From Candidatus Omnitrophota bacterium (GTDB taxonomy: Bacteria; Omnitrophota; Koll11; Aquiviventales; Aquiviventaceae), in the NCBI GenBank assembly GCA_016196415.1, contig JACPXS010000144.1:1-15636 (forward strand): a DNA stretch of 15,636 nt, given 5' to 3'. The notes beneath the pieces were generated by a model. It was not told the origin of the DNA. It made no database searches and saw nothing but the letters and a program-made list of their open reading frames with translations. Both the position numbers and the translations under genes were made by a program. Of the stretch, positions 1 through 6,366 are shown one piece after another; within the stretch, counting starts at the first letter, position 1, and each line of letters opens with the position of its first letter.

Positions 1-218
1 AGGCGGCGCCGCGCCCCGTCCCGGCCGTCGCCAACGGAGGCGGCCGGACGGCCTCGATCCCCGCCGTCGCCTCAGAGGGGTGGGATGCGTGGTTCCTCGA
101 CGGATTCTCCGTCCTGAGCACGGGTCTCAGGGGAGTTGGCGCGGCGGCCGCGTGGCTGGTCTGGACGATCGCGGGGATCAGCTTGATCGTGCTGGGCATT
201 CGGCTCTTCAGTCGTTGA
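1..218 (+). CDS. C-terminal fragment of an unidentified protein ending in a membrane helix
   Basis: An open frame enters from the left edge (first full codon at position 3) and stops with TGA at 216-218, giving 71 residues. The first part is rich in Ala, Pro and Gly and looks like a flexible linker. It is followed by a Trp-containing segment (EGWDAWFLDGF). A hydrophobic stretch near the end (AAWLVWTIAGISLIVLGIRL) then makes a single predicted transmembrane helix, closed by a short basic tail. This resembles the end of a membrane-anchored protein with a C-terminal anchor; a DUF4349-like protein is one guess but nothing here proves it. The frame is read on the same strand as mdh, which starts 62 bases after its stop. 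The call that this is a real gene end rests on the sensible membrane-helix composition and the position of the stop. Confidence 0.5.
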   Translation, partial: AAPRPVPAVANGGGRTASIPAVASEGWDAWFLDGFSVLSTGLRGVGAAAAWLVWTIAGISLIVLGIRLFSR

Positions 219-280
219 TCGAACCCGCAACACCGCGTAGGTTGTCACGCTCGCATGTTCACCGGCATTCCGGAGTCAGC

Positions 281-1249
281 ATGACGTCACCGCATGTCAC
301 GGTCATTGGTGCTGGAGGAGTGGGGGCGACGACCGCCCACCTGCTCGCCCTCAAAGGATTGGCGCACGTCACGCTCATCGACATCGTGGAGGGGTTGGCG
401 CAGGGCAAGGCGCTTGACATCAGCGAGGCGGCTCCGGTGGAAGGATTCGCCGTTTCGGTCACCGGGACCACGGACTTCAACGCGATGACGGGCAGCCGGC
501 TGGTCATCGTGACCGCAGGGCTGGCGCGAAAACCTGGCATGTCCCGTGAGGATCTCTTGGTAGCCAACGCCAACATCGTCGGGCCGATCGCCGACCGAAT
601 CGCTTCGGCTGCGCCGGAAGCGGTCATCATCGTCGTGACGAACCCGCTGGACATCATGGTGGCCCTGGCGCTGCGGCGAAGCGGCTTTCCCCGTCAGCGG
701 GTGATGGGGATGGCGGGCGTTCTTGACAGCGCGCGCCTGCGCGCGTTTATCGCCGAACGGCTGCGTGTGCCTCCCACGGCGGTCCAGGCGATGGTCTTAG
801 GTTCCCACGGGGATCTTATGGTGCCCCTCAAGAGTTCCATCACGGTGAACGGCGAGCCGGCGACGAGCCGGTTGTCCGATCGCGAATGGCACCAGATCTT
901 CCAGCGCACACAAGACGGCGGAGCGGAGATCGTCGCGTTGCTCAAACAGGGCAGCGCGTTTTATGCCCCCGCGAGCGGTGTCGTGGAAATGGCAAGCGCC
1001 ATCCTGTGCGATCGCCATGCGGTTCTGCCGGTGTGCGCTGCGCTGGAAGGCGAATACGGGATGCGTGATGTCTGCATCGGGGTTCCGGCGCAGCTCGGCG
1101 CCGGAGGAATCGAGCGGATTGTGGAGCTCCCCCTGACGGCCGATGAGCGCGCCGCGTTCGTCGCATCGGCGCGGCAAGTCGGCGAGGGCATCAACGCCTT
1201 AGCCGCCCGGCCCGCTACTCCCCAACCCGCACGCACGTCACCTCCCTGA
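281..1249 (+). CDS. mdh: malate dehydrogenase (LDH-like, NAD-dependent)
   Basis: A 322-residue protein that interconverts malate and oxaloacetate with NAD in the cytoplasm. The Rossmann motif G10-A-G-G-V-G15 follows a beta strand, and Asp34 at the end of the second strand favours NAD over NADP. Arg83 in the mobile loop A-R-K-P-G-M-S-R marks malate rather than lactate specificity (lactate dehydrogenases carry Gln there). Arg89, Asp149 and Arg152 of the substrate site, the V-T-N-P-L-D motif at 119-124 and the catalytic His176 in G-S-H-G-D are all present. The open frame extends back to a GTG at 80, but that extension overlaps the preceding gene and lies before the Rossmann fold. The ATG at 281 has GGAG five bases upstream and gives the normal family length. 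The C-terminal 15 residues are a Pro/Ala-rich tail. It is the first gene of a probable mdh-gltA-sucCD cluster. Confidence 0.95.
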   Translation: MTSPHVTVIGAGGVGATTAHLLALKGLAHVTLIDIVEGLAQGKALDISEAAPVEGFAVSVTGTTDFNAMTGSRLVIVTAGLARKPGMSREDLLVANANIVGPIADRIASAAPEAVIIVVTNPLDIMVALALRRSGFPRQRVMGMAGVLDSARLRAFIAERLRVPPTAVQAMVLGSHGDLMVPLKSSITVNGEPATSRLSDREWHQIFQRTQDGGAEIVALLKQGSAFYAPASGVVEMASAILCDRHAVLPVCAALEGEYGMRDVCIGVPAQLGAGGIERIVELPLTADERAAFVASARQVGEGINALAARPATPQPARTSPP

Positions 1250-1279
1250 GGGCGCCGAGCCGCCACGGAATCCCAGCAC

Positions 1280-2431
1280 ATGACCGACCAATCGCCGCAA
1301 GGTTCGCCAATCCGCAAAGGCCTCGAGGGCGTGATCGCAGGCGCCACCGCCATCTCGGACGTCGATGGCCAACAATGCCGACTGATCTATCGGGGCTATG
1401 CCATCGAGGAGCTGGCCGGCAAGGCGACGTACGAGGAGGTCAGCTACCTCCTCTTGCACGACGCCCTGCCAACGCGCAGCCAACTGGCCGACTGGACCGC
1501 GCGCCTGGAATCCTCCCGCGCCTTGGAGCCTCACACGGTGTCGCTCCTGCAGGCCTCACCCCGCACGGCCGATCCGATGGCGATTCTCAGGACGGCGATC
1601 TCGGCCCTTGGGCTCTACGAGCCCGATGTCGAGGATGAGCCGTTGGAATCGATCCGAGACAAGGCGGTTCGGGTGATCGCCAAAACCCCCACACTCGTTG
1701 CGGCGATCGGGCGGCTTCGCGACGGCCAACCGCTTATTCCGCCCAAAGCGGGATTATGCCACGCCGCCAACTTCCTTTTGATGTTGCATGGCCAGGAGCC
1801 CACCGCCCAACAAGCGAGCGCCTTGGATGCGTATTGTGTCCTGTTGGCCGATCATGGGTTCAACGCCTCCACCTTCACCGCTCGCACCGTGACCGGCACG
1901 AAGGCGGATTACTACTCCGCGGTGACCGCAGCGATCGGGTCCCTCAAGGGGCCGCTTCATGGAGCGGCCAATCGCAAAGCGATGGACGTGCTCATCGAGA
2001 TCGGCAGCCCAGACCGCGTCGAGTCCTACGTGCAGCGCACCTTGGCGGATCATAAGCGGTTTATGGGCTTTGGCCACCGGGTGTACAAAGGCGATGACCC
2101 TCGGGCCAAGCACCTCAAAGCGATTGCCCAAGATTTGGGGCAGGCGTCCGGCGACCCGAAGTGGTTCGCCATTTCGGAGCGGCTCCAGGAAGCGGTTTGG
2201 AACGCGAAACGGCTGTCCATCAACGTCGATTTCTATTCCGCCTCGCTGTTGCATTACCTCCGGATCCCCACGGAGCTGTTCACGACGATGTTCGCCTGCG
2301 CCAGAATCGCCGGCTGGTCAGCGCACATCATCGAGCAAGCCTCGGATAATCGGCTCATCCGGCCGCTCGCTCAGTACACCGGTCCCCACGGGCTCCACTT
2401 TGTGCCCATCGACCAGCGTCCGTCCTCCTGA
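1280..2431 (+). CDS. gltA: citrate synthase
   Basis: A 383-residue citrate synthase, which condenses oxaloacetate and acetyl-CoA to citrate. The catalytic triad is visible: His227 in P-L-H-G-A-A-N, His266 in G-F-G-H-R-V-Y and Asp317 in N-V-D-F-Y-S. The N-terminal motif Y-R-G-Y-A-I-E-E-L (about residues 37-45) and the end R-P-L-A-Q-Y-T-G-P are also typical. The length fits the short, dimeric type found in Gram-positive, archaeal and many other bacteria. 2-Methylcitrate synthases share this architecture, but there are no prp genes nearby and mdh lies 30 bases upstream, so citrate synthase is the better call. The ATG at 1280 has no strong Shine-Dalgarno sequence, so translation may depend on coupling to mdh. 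Confidence 0.95.
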   Translation: MTDQSPQGSPIRKGLEGVIAGATAISDVDGQQCRLIYRGYAIEELAGKATYEEVSYLLLHDALPTRSQLADWTARLESSRALEPHTVSLLQASPRTADPMAILRTAISALGLYEPDVEDEPLESIRDKAVRVIAKTPTLVAAIGRLRDGQPLIPPKAGLCHAANFLLMLHGQEPTAQQASALDAYCVLLADHGFNASTFTARTVTGTKADYYSAVTAAIGSLKGPLHGAANRKAMDVLIEIGSPDRVESYVQRTLADHKRFMGFGHRVYKGDDPRAKHLKAIAQDLGQASGDPKWFAISERLQEAVWNAKRLSINVDFYSASLLHYLRIPTELFTTMFACARIAGWSAHIIEQASDNRLIRPLAQYTGPHGLHFVPIDQRPSS

Positions 2432-2444
2432 TCACCCCGATGCA

Positions 2445-2498
2445 GGCGGCTCCAGGCTCGAGGTTCAACGTGCTAGGCAAGCGCCTGGGGTAGCCGCC
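2445..2498 (+). other. GC-rich stem-loop between gltA and sucC
   Basis: GGCGGCT (2445-2451) followed directly by CCAGGC (2452-2457) pairs with GCCTGG (2483-2488) and AGCCGCC (2492-2498). This makes 13 GC-rich base pairs with a 3-base bulge and a 25-base loop, starting 13 bases after the gltA stop. No T-run follows, so it does not look like an intrinsic terminator. It could be an mRNA-stabilising or processing hairpin that sets different levels of gltA and sucCD. The role is inference; the pairing is read directly. Confidence 0.5.
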
Positions 2499-2525
2499 GA
2501 CCTTGAGTCGCGGGCCTCAAGCCAC

Positions 2526-3716
2526 ATGACACTCCACGAGTATCAAGCGAAGCGCCTCTTCACGACGGTGGGAATCCCCGTTCCCCAAGGACGGGTGGCG
2601 AAGACGCCCCAGGAGGCCGCAAGCGCCTACGAGGCCCTCAACGCCTCTCATGGCATGAGCGGGGAGTTTGCCTGCGCGATCAAGGCGCAGCTCCACGCCG
2701 GAGGTCGCGGCAAAGCGGGTGGCATCCTGCTGGCCCGCAGCGCATCAGAAGCCGCCTCCCAAGCGGAACAGCTTCTGGGACGGCGGCTCGTCACCAAGCA
2801 AACCGGCCCTGACGGACTCCCGGTTTCGGCGGTGCTCCTGGAAGAGCGGACCACGGTGCGCCGCGAGTCCTATCTTGCCATGACCATCGATCGATTCAAC
2901 GCCAGGCCGACGGTGCTGGCGAGCCGGCGGGGCGGGATCGACATCGAAGAGATCGCAGCCGAGGATCCCGCCGCCGTGACGCGAGAGCCGGTCGACGTCG
3001 TCGATGGGGTTCCGCCACCCTCGCTTGCGCGCCTGGTCAGCGCGCTCGGCTACACCGGCGAGCCGGCGCGGGCCTGTCGCGATCTCATCCGAGCGCTGTG
3101 GACGGCGTACGAGTCGTGCGACGCCTCCCTGATTGAAATCAACCCCCTCGTCGTGACGGATGACGGCCGCCTCGTGGCGCTGGACGCGAAAGTGACGCTC
3201 GATGACAACGCGCTCTTCCGCCACCCCAACTTCGCGTCCCTGCGCGATGAAAGCCAAGAGCCTCCCCTGGAGCTGAAGGCCAACCGGATCGGGATCTCCT
3301 ACGTGGGTCTCGACGGGACCATCGGGTGTCTCGTCAACGGCGCGGGGTTGGCGATGGCGACCAACGACATCATCAAGCTCTGCGGCGGCTCCCCGGCCAA
3401 CTTTTTGGATGTCGGCGGCGGGGCCAATGTGGAGCAGGTGGCCAACGCCTTTGCCATCATCCTCGCCGACTCCCGCGTGCGGGCGATCCTCGTCAATATT
3501 TTCGGCGGGATCATGCGCTGCGACTGGATCGCGCAAGGGCTGCTGAACGCCACGCAGCGGCTGGATGTGAACGTGCCCATCGTGGTCCGCCTGCAGGGCA
3601 CTAACGTCGAGGAGGGCCGGCGCCTGCTGGCGGAGGCGAAACGACTCAACCTCATCAGCGTCGAGGAGCTGGCCGACGCCGCCAAGAAAGTGGTGGAGCT
3701 GGCGAGTCGCGTGTAA
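2526..3716 (+). CDS. sucC: succinyl-CoA synthetase beta subunit (ADP/GDP-forming)
   Basis: A 396-residue beta subunit that forms an enzyme with SucD interconverting succinyl-CoA and succinate with nucleoside triphosphate. The N-terminal ATP-grasp start M-T-L-H-E-Y-Q-A-K is textbook for the family, as are H-A-G-G-R-G-K-A-G-G (57-66), the metal-site segment S-L-I-E-I-N-P-L and the C-terminal ligase domain motifs D-V-G-G-G-A, N-I-F-G-G-I-M-R-C-D and R-L-Q-G-T-N-V-E-E-G. The open frame continues upstream to 1959 inside gltA, but that part is antiparallel noise in another frame of gltA; homology starts at the ATG at 2526. No good Shine-Dalgarno site precedes it. One small oddity is A-T-N-D-I-I-K where most family members have A-T-M-D. 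The nucleotide specificity (ATP or GTP) cannot be told from what is visible. The stop codon lies in a repeat arm. Confidence 0.96.
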   Translation: MTLHEYQAKRLFTTVGIPVPQGRVAKTPQEAASAYEALNASHGMSGEFACAIKAQLHAGGRGKAGGILLARSASEAASQAEQLLGRRLVTKQTGPDGLPVSAVLLEERTTVRRESYLAMTIDRFNARPTVLASRRGGIDIEEIAAEDPAAVTREPVDVVDGVPPPSLARLVSALGYTGEPARACRDLIRALWTAYESCDASLIEINPLVVTDDGRLVALDAKVTLDDNALFRHPNFASLRDESQEPPLELKANRIGISYVGLDGTIGCLVNGAGLAMATNDIIKLCGGSPANFLDVGGGANVEQVANAFAIILADSRVRAILVNIFGGIMRCDWIAQGLLNATQRLDVNVPIVVRLQGTNVEEGRRLLAEAKRLNLISVEELADAAKKVVELASRV

Positions 3717-3779
3717 CGTTTAACGTGCAACGTGTGACGTCACAATCGCTGATGGAGAAAGCCCGACACGTTAAACGTT
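3715..3779 (+). repeat. inverted repeat of AACGT words between sucC and sucD
   Basis: A perfect 13-bp inverted repeat: AACGTTTAACGTG at 3715-3727 and its reverse complement at 3767-3779, separated by 39 bases. The left arm includes the last two bases of the sucC stop codon. The spacer starts with further variants of the same word and includes a 10-bp perfect palindrome, GTGACGTCAC, at 3734-3743. More ACGT words follow up to about 3786, just before sucD. It is one of four 'word' repeats in the window. Function unknown; no T-run follows. Confidence 0.75.
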
Positions 3780-3807
3780 CCACGTGAAACATGAAGCGGA
3801 CCAGTCG

Positions 3808-4689
3808 ATGAGCATTCTCGTTGGCAAAGATACCCGCGTGATTGTGCAGGGCATCACGGGACAGGCGGGCCGCTTCCACACCGAGAAGATGCTGGAATAC
3901 GGCACGCGGGTCATCGGCGGCGTCACGCCCGGCAAAGGCGGTTCCACCGTGCACGGCGTTCCGGTGTTTAATACGGTCCGCGACGCGGTGGACTCAACCG
4001 GAGCGAACGCGACCATGATCGTTGTCCCGGCGCGGTTTGCGTATGAGGCGGTGGTCGAAGCGATCGAGGCGAGGCTGCCGCTCATCGTGATCATCACCGA
4101 GGGCATGCCCACGCTCGACATGGTCCGGATCAGGCGACGGATCGCCGGAATGCCCATTCGCGTGATCGGACCCAACTGCCCAGGCCTCATCACACCAGGC
4201 GCTTGCAAGCTCGGCATCATGCCGGGGTACATCCACCGCCCAGGGGCGATCGGCGTGCTATCCCGCAGCGGCACCCTGACCTACGACACGGTCTACCAGC
4301 TCACCCAAGCTGGCTTAGGACAGTCCACCTGCGTCGGGATCGGGGGCGATCCGGTCCTCGGCACCAGCTTCACCCACCTCCTGGAGCTGCTTGAGCGGGA
4401 TCCGCAGACCGAGGCCGTCGTGCTCATCGGGGAAATCGGTGGGACCGAGGAAGAGGAGGCGGCGGCGTTCATTCAAACGCGGATGGCGAAACCGGTCTTC
4501 GCCTTCATCGCTGGCATGATGGCGCCGAAAGAAAGACGGAGGGGGCATGCCGGGGCGATCATTGCCGGAGGCCGCGGGACCGCGGCGGAGAAGATCGCCG
4601 TGCTGAAGTCCGTCGGCGTCACCATCGTCGAGCGCCCGGCCGCTATCGGTTCCACAGTCAAGGCATCCCTTGCGTCACCGCGTCACTAA
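3808..4689 (+). CDS. sucD: succinyl-CoA synthetase alpha subunit
   Basis: A 293-residue alpha subunit, partner of SucC, carrying the CoA-binding domain and the phosphohistidine site. The start M-S-I-L-V at 3808 matches the family's conserved N-terminus, so the upstream GTG at 3784 in the repeat is rejected. Visible motifs are the CoA loop [10 protein letters not shown] (about 16-25), [28 protein letters not shown] with the Glu that interacts with the active His, and the phosphorylated His247 in [10 protein letters not shown]. The length is close to the usual 288-290. The gene follows sucC by 91 bases filled by a word-type inverted repeat. It ends the carbon cluster; a large repeat hairpin follows. 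Confidence 0.96.
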   Translation: MSILVGKDTRVIVQGITGQAGRFHTEKMLEYGTRVIGGVTPGKGGSTVHGVPVFNTVRDAVDSTGANATMIVVPARFAYEAVVEAIEARLPLIVIITEGMPTLDMVRIRRRIAGMPIRVIGPNCPGLITPGACKLGIMPGYIHRPGAIGVLSRSGTLTYDTVYQLTQAGLGQSTCVGIGGDPVLGTSFTHLLELLERDPQTEAVVLIGEIGGTEEEEAAAFIQTRMAKPVFAFIAGMMAPKERRRGHAGAIIAGGRGTAAEKIAVLKSVGVTIVERPAAIGSTVKASLASPRH

Positions 4690-4712
4690 GAGCCTCGATC
4701 AAAATGAGCCTG

Positions 4713-4805
4713 GTTCAAGGTTCGAGGCTCAAGGGTCAAGGGAACCGCCGTGCTCGACGGAGGCTGCTTCGAGCCTCCTTGAACCTTCACCCTTGAACCT
4801 TGAAC
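4713..4805 (+). repeat. inverted repeat of TTCAAGG words downstream of sucD
   Basis: The left arm at 4713-4741 and the right arm at 4777-4805 are reverse complements at 25 of 29 positions (counted by hand), with a 35-base spacer. Both arms are built from variants of GTTCAAGG and GAGGCTCAAGG. A third, weaker copy of the right-arm sequence follows at about 4832-4856 (CCTTGACCCTCGACCC). The element begins 24 bases after the sucD stop. A run of five T at 4814-4818 starts nine bases after the right arm, so the long hairpin could also act as a poor intrinsic terminator for the mdh-sucD cluster. Confidence 0.75.
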
Positions 4806-4912
4806 ACGGGGAGTTTTTCAGCACCCTGCTAGAGCCTTGACCCTCGACCCGTGAACAGAGCGCCCATCGCGATGCTGATAAGTGCTCTCAGTTACCCGTG
4901 AGTCCTGGGTCG

Positions 4913-4941
4913 TTGACGGTGTAAGCGGGGCATGTTAGACT
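4913..4941 (+). promoter_or_regulatory. sigma70-type promoter for the nfu gene
   Basis: TTGACG at 4913-4918 and TAGACT at 4936-4941 are spaced by exactly 17 bases, a good match to housekeeping promoter geometry (5/6 and 4/6 to consensus). Transcription would start near 4948, leaving a leader of about 26 bases before the ATG at 4974. The same -10 sequence and spacing recur in front of the ferritin-like gene. Confidence 0.6.
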
Positions 4942-4973
4942 ACAACCGATGGTGCGCTGAAAGGAAGGAGTCC

Positions 4974-5198
4974 ATGAAAGATCGCGTCGAGCAAGTCATC
5001 AATCGCATCCGGCCGGCTGTTCAGATGGACGGAGGCGACATCGAACTGGTCGATGTCGTTGATGGCATGGTGAAGCTGCGGCTCGTAGGGAGCTGCTCCG
5101 GCTGTCCCTCGTCGATGATGACCCTCAAGATGGGCATCGAGCGCGCCATCCGCGCCGAGGTGCCGGAAATCACGGGCGTGGAAGCTGTGGCAGAGTAG
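4974..5198 (+). CDS. NifU C-terminal domain (Nfu-type) Fe-S scaffold/carrier protein
   Basis: A 74-residue single-domain protein. It contains the Nfu core: R-P-A-V-Q-M-D-G-G-D-I-E-L at 13-25 and the cluster-binding C41-S-G-C44 in G-S-C-S-G-C-P-S-S, followed by the T-L-K-M-G-I-E helix. Such proteins bind a labile cluster between two subunits and pass it to target enzymes. The frame extends upstream to an ATG at 4932, but the ATG at 4974 has a strong Shine-Dalgarno sequence (GGAAGGAG, three bases upstream) and gives the exact domain. The 4932 start also overlaps the predicted -10. It has its own promoter and is ended by a strong terminator, so it is a single-gene unit. It is separate from the suf operon 3 kb away but acts in the same pathway. 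Confidence 0.93.
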   Translation: MKDRVEQVINRIRPAVQMDGGDIELVDVVDGMVKLRLVGSCSGCPSSMMTLKMGIERAIRAEVPEITGVEAVAE

Positions 5199-5211
5199 AG
5201 CCAGAAGGCAG

Positions 5212-5310
5212 TAGGCAGAAAGCAGAAGGCAGCAAGCCAAACCAAAACGCCTGAGCGAATTGCTCAGGCGTCTTTTCGTTTTCTGCCTTCTGCCGACCGC
5301 TTACTGCCTA
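5212..5310 (+). repeat. inverted repeat of GCAGAAGGCAG words around the nfu terminator
   Basis: The left arm at 5212-5232 and the right arm at 5290-5310 are reverse complements at 17 of 21 positions. Word-like sequence (GCAGAAGGCAGTAGGCAG) starts at about 5204, six bases after the nfu stop, and the right side runs on to about 5320, reaching the ferritin-gene stop. The arms enclose the intrinsic terminator at 5247-5271, so this copy wraps a functional hairpin between two convergent genes. Confidence 0.7.
5247..5281 (+). terminator. bidirectional intrinsic terminator between nfu and ferritin-like gene
   Basis: A perfect 10-bp stem, ACGCCTGAGC (5247-5256) with GCTCAGGCGT (5262-5271), has a five-base loop and is followed by CTTTTCGTTTT. 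On the other strand the stem is followed by TTTTGG, from the AAAA at 5244-5247. It can therefore stop transcription of nfu from the left and, less strongly, of the ferritin-like gene from the right. Confidence 0.9.
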
Positions 5311-5314
5311 CCAC

Positions 5315-5734
5315 CTACTTTCCGGCCAGGCGCTCCAGCTCCTCGACGTGCTCCTGGCTATCTTGCAGGACATGCTCGACCGCCTCGTAGAGGATGACTT
5401 CGTCATGCGGGATGAGATTGAGGATCTTGCGGTAGAAGCTCACTGTCTCGCGCTCGTACTTCAGGTTGATCTTCACCGCCTGCATGGAATCCTTGTGCAC
5501 CTGGATGGGCCCCACCTTCGTGGTCGGCGTCCCGCCCAGGGCGACGATCCGCGCCCGCAGAATCTTCGCGTGCTCGGCTTCATCGGAAGCGATCTCCTCG
5601 AACCGAGTGATCAGACCCTCCGCGTAGGGCCCCGAGGTGATCGCCGCCTGCGTGAGGTACTGGATGTAGCTGGCATACTCCATTTCCAGCCCCTCGTTCA
5701 TCAGCTGGATGAGTTTCGATTGATCGAGCGCCAT
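5315..5734 (-). CDS. ferritin-like (bacterioferritin-type) diiron protein
   Basis: A 139-residue all-helical protein of the ferritin-like superfamily, probably binding or oxidising iron. The four-helix pattern carries Glu19 in L-E-M-E-Y, then E52-A-E-H55 (the E-x2-H of helix 2), Glu94 in K-Y-E-R-E and H129 in L-Q-D-S-Q-E-H-V. Compared with bacterioferritin, the helix-4 ligand Glu appears to be Ser126 (S-x2-H), while Asp125 and Glu128 sit beside it. No haem-type Met is evident. The length is shorter than bacterioferritin (about 155), nearer to small ferritin-like or rubrerythrin-type domains. The ATG at 5732-5734 is preceded on its own strand by a strong AGGAGG-rich site and a canonical promoter. 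It converges on nfu and diverges from the rhodanese. Iron storage or detoxification is inferred from family and context. Confidence 0.85.
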   Translation of the reverse strand: MALDQSKLIQLMNEGLEMEYASYIQYLTQAAITSGPYAEGLITRFEEIASDEAEHAKILRARIVALGGTPTTKVGPIQVHKDSMQAVKINLKYERETVSFYRKILNLIPHDEVILYEAVEHVLQDSQEHVEELERLAGK

Positions 5735-5767
5735 CTCCTCCTCCTTCCATTCAAGACGCGAGCCCCC

Positions 5768-5796
5768 AGTCTATCGAAACCGGTCAGGGCTGTCAA
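5768..5796 (-). promoter_or_regulatory. sigma70-type promoter for the ferritin-like gene
   Basis: Read on the minus strand, TTGACA (5796-5791) and TAGACT (5773-5768) are separated by exactly 17 bases. The -35 is a perfect consensus and the -10 is identical to the one before nfu. The start point would be near 5761, giving a leader of about 27 bases before the ATG. Confidence 0.7.
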
Positions 5797-5803
5797 CAAT
5801 CGC

Positions 5804-5832
5804 TTGACCAATCCGACGACGGTGAGTAAGCT
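5804..5832 (+). promoter_or_regulatory. possible promoter for the rhodanese gene, back to back with the ferritin promoter
   Basis: TTGACC at 5804-5809 is followed after 17 bases by TAAGCT at 5827-5832, a weak -10. Its -35 lies only seven bases from the -35 of the divergent ferritin promoter, and the two form a dyad, GTCAA-N7-TTGAC (5792-5808). The -35 is convincing, the -10 is not. Confidence 0.35.
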
Positions 5833-5879
5833 GCTAGTGGATGACGCAGGTCACATGAAACCTAACCAGGAGAGGAGAC

Positions 5880-6284
5880 ATGCCGACAACGGCTGCACGA
5901 CGCCCGGCGATCAAGAACGCGAGCCCGACTCAGTTACGGCGGTACTTTGAGGCGAAGCTCGCCGCAGAACTTGGGCCGCATAACGTCAAGCGGCTGCTGG
6001 ATGAGCAGGCCGGAAGCGTCGTGCTCCTCGATGTCCGTTCGCGGGAAGGCTTCGCGGCGGGCCACGTGCCGGGCGCCGTCAACATTCCGTTCGAGGAGCT
6101 GCCGACGCGCTTCAAGGAGCTTCCGAAGTCCAAAGACATTCTCGCCTACTGCTGGAGTGTCACGTGCCTGCTGTGTACCAAAGCCGCCTACGTCCTGGCC
6201 TCAAAAGGCTACCGCGCCAGAGAGATGATCGGAGGGATCGAGTCCTGGCAGGAGGCCGGATTCCCCGTTGAGAAGTCAACCTAA
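5880..6284 (+). CDS. single-domain rhodanese-like protein
   Basis: A 134-residue rhodanese domain with a short basic N-terminal helix (residues 1-40). Motifs are L-L-D-V-R-S-R-E-G-F-A-A-G-H-V-P-G-A-V-N-I-P, the CH2A-type block, and a closing G-G-I-E-S-W-Q-E-A-G-F-P. The presumed sulfur-carrying Cys91 starts the loop C-W-S-V-T-C (91-96), with a further Cys99. The loop lacks the Arg residues of classical thiosulfate sulfurtransferase loops (C-R-x-G-x-R), so the natural substrate may not be thiosulfate. The ATG at 5880 follows a good GGAGAGGAG site. The protein probably carries persulfide sulfur or acts in redox signalling, which would fit the neighbouring Fe-S and sulfur genes. That link is inference. 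Confidence 0.88.
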   Translation: MPTTAARRPAIKNASPTQLRRYFEAKLAAELGPHNVKRLLDEQAGSVVLLDVRSREGFAAGHVPGAVNIPFEELPTRFKELPKSKDILAYCWSVTCLLCTKAAYVLASKGYRAREMIGGIESWQEAGFPVEKST

Positions 6285-6366
6285 CCGTCCCTCGCAGCAT
6301 CTTGCGGCGCTCGAAGCTGAGGGCCCGAGGGAGGCCTGCCACGAGCCTCGCGCTGCGAGCCAGACC

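Noticed and set aside
80..280. Upstream extension of the mdh frame to a GTG
   Set aside because: It overlaps the preceding gene's frame and adds non-conserved residues before the Rossmann fold; the ATG at 281 has a ribosome site.
1959..2525. Upstream extension of the sucC frame
   Set aside because: It runs through gltA in another frame and gives Ser/Arg-rich noise. SucC homology begins exactly at the ATG at 2526.
3784..3807. GTG start giving SucD eight extra residues
   Set aside because: These codons lie partly in the word repeat, and SucD proteins begin with the conserved M-S-I-L found at 3808.
4690..4870. CRISPR-like array from the TTCAAGG and related repeats
   Set aside because: The units are short, degenerate and inverted, with no regular spacers, and no cas gene is present.
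5348..5950. Plus-strand open frame of 200 codons across the ferritin-like gene and into the rhodanese
   Set aside because: It is antisense to a clear diiron protein with a strong ribosome site and promoter on the other strand, and it contains no family motif.
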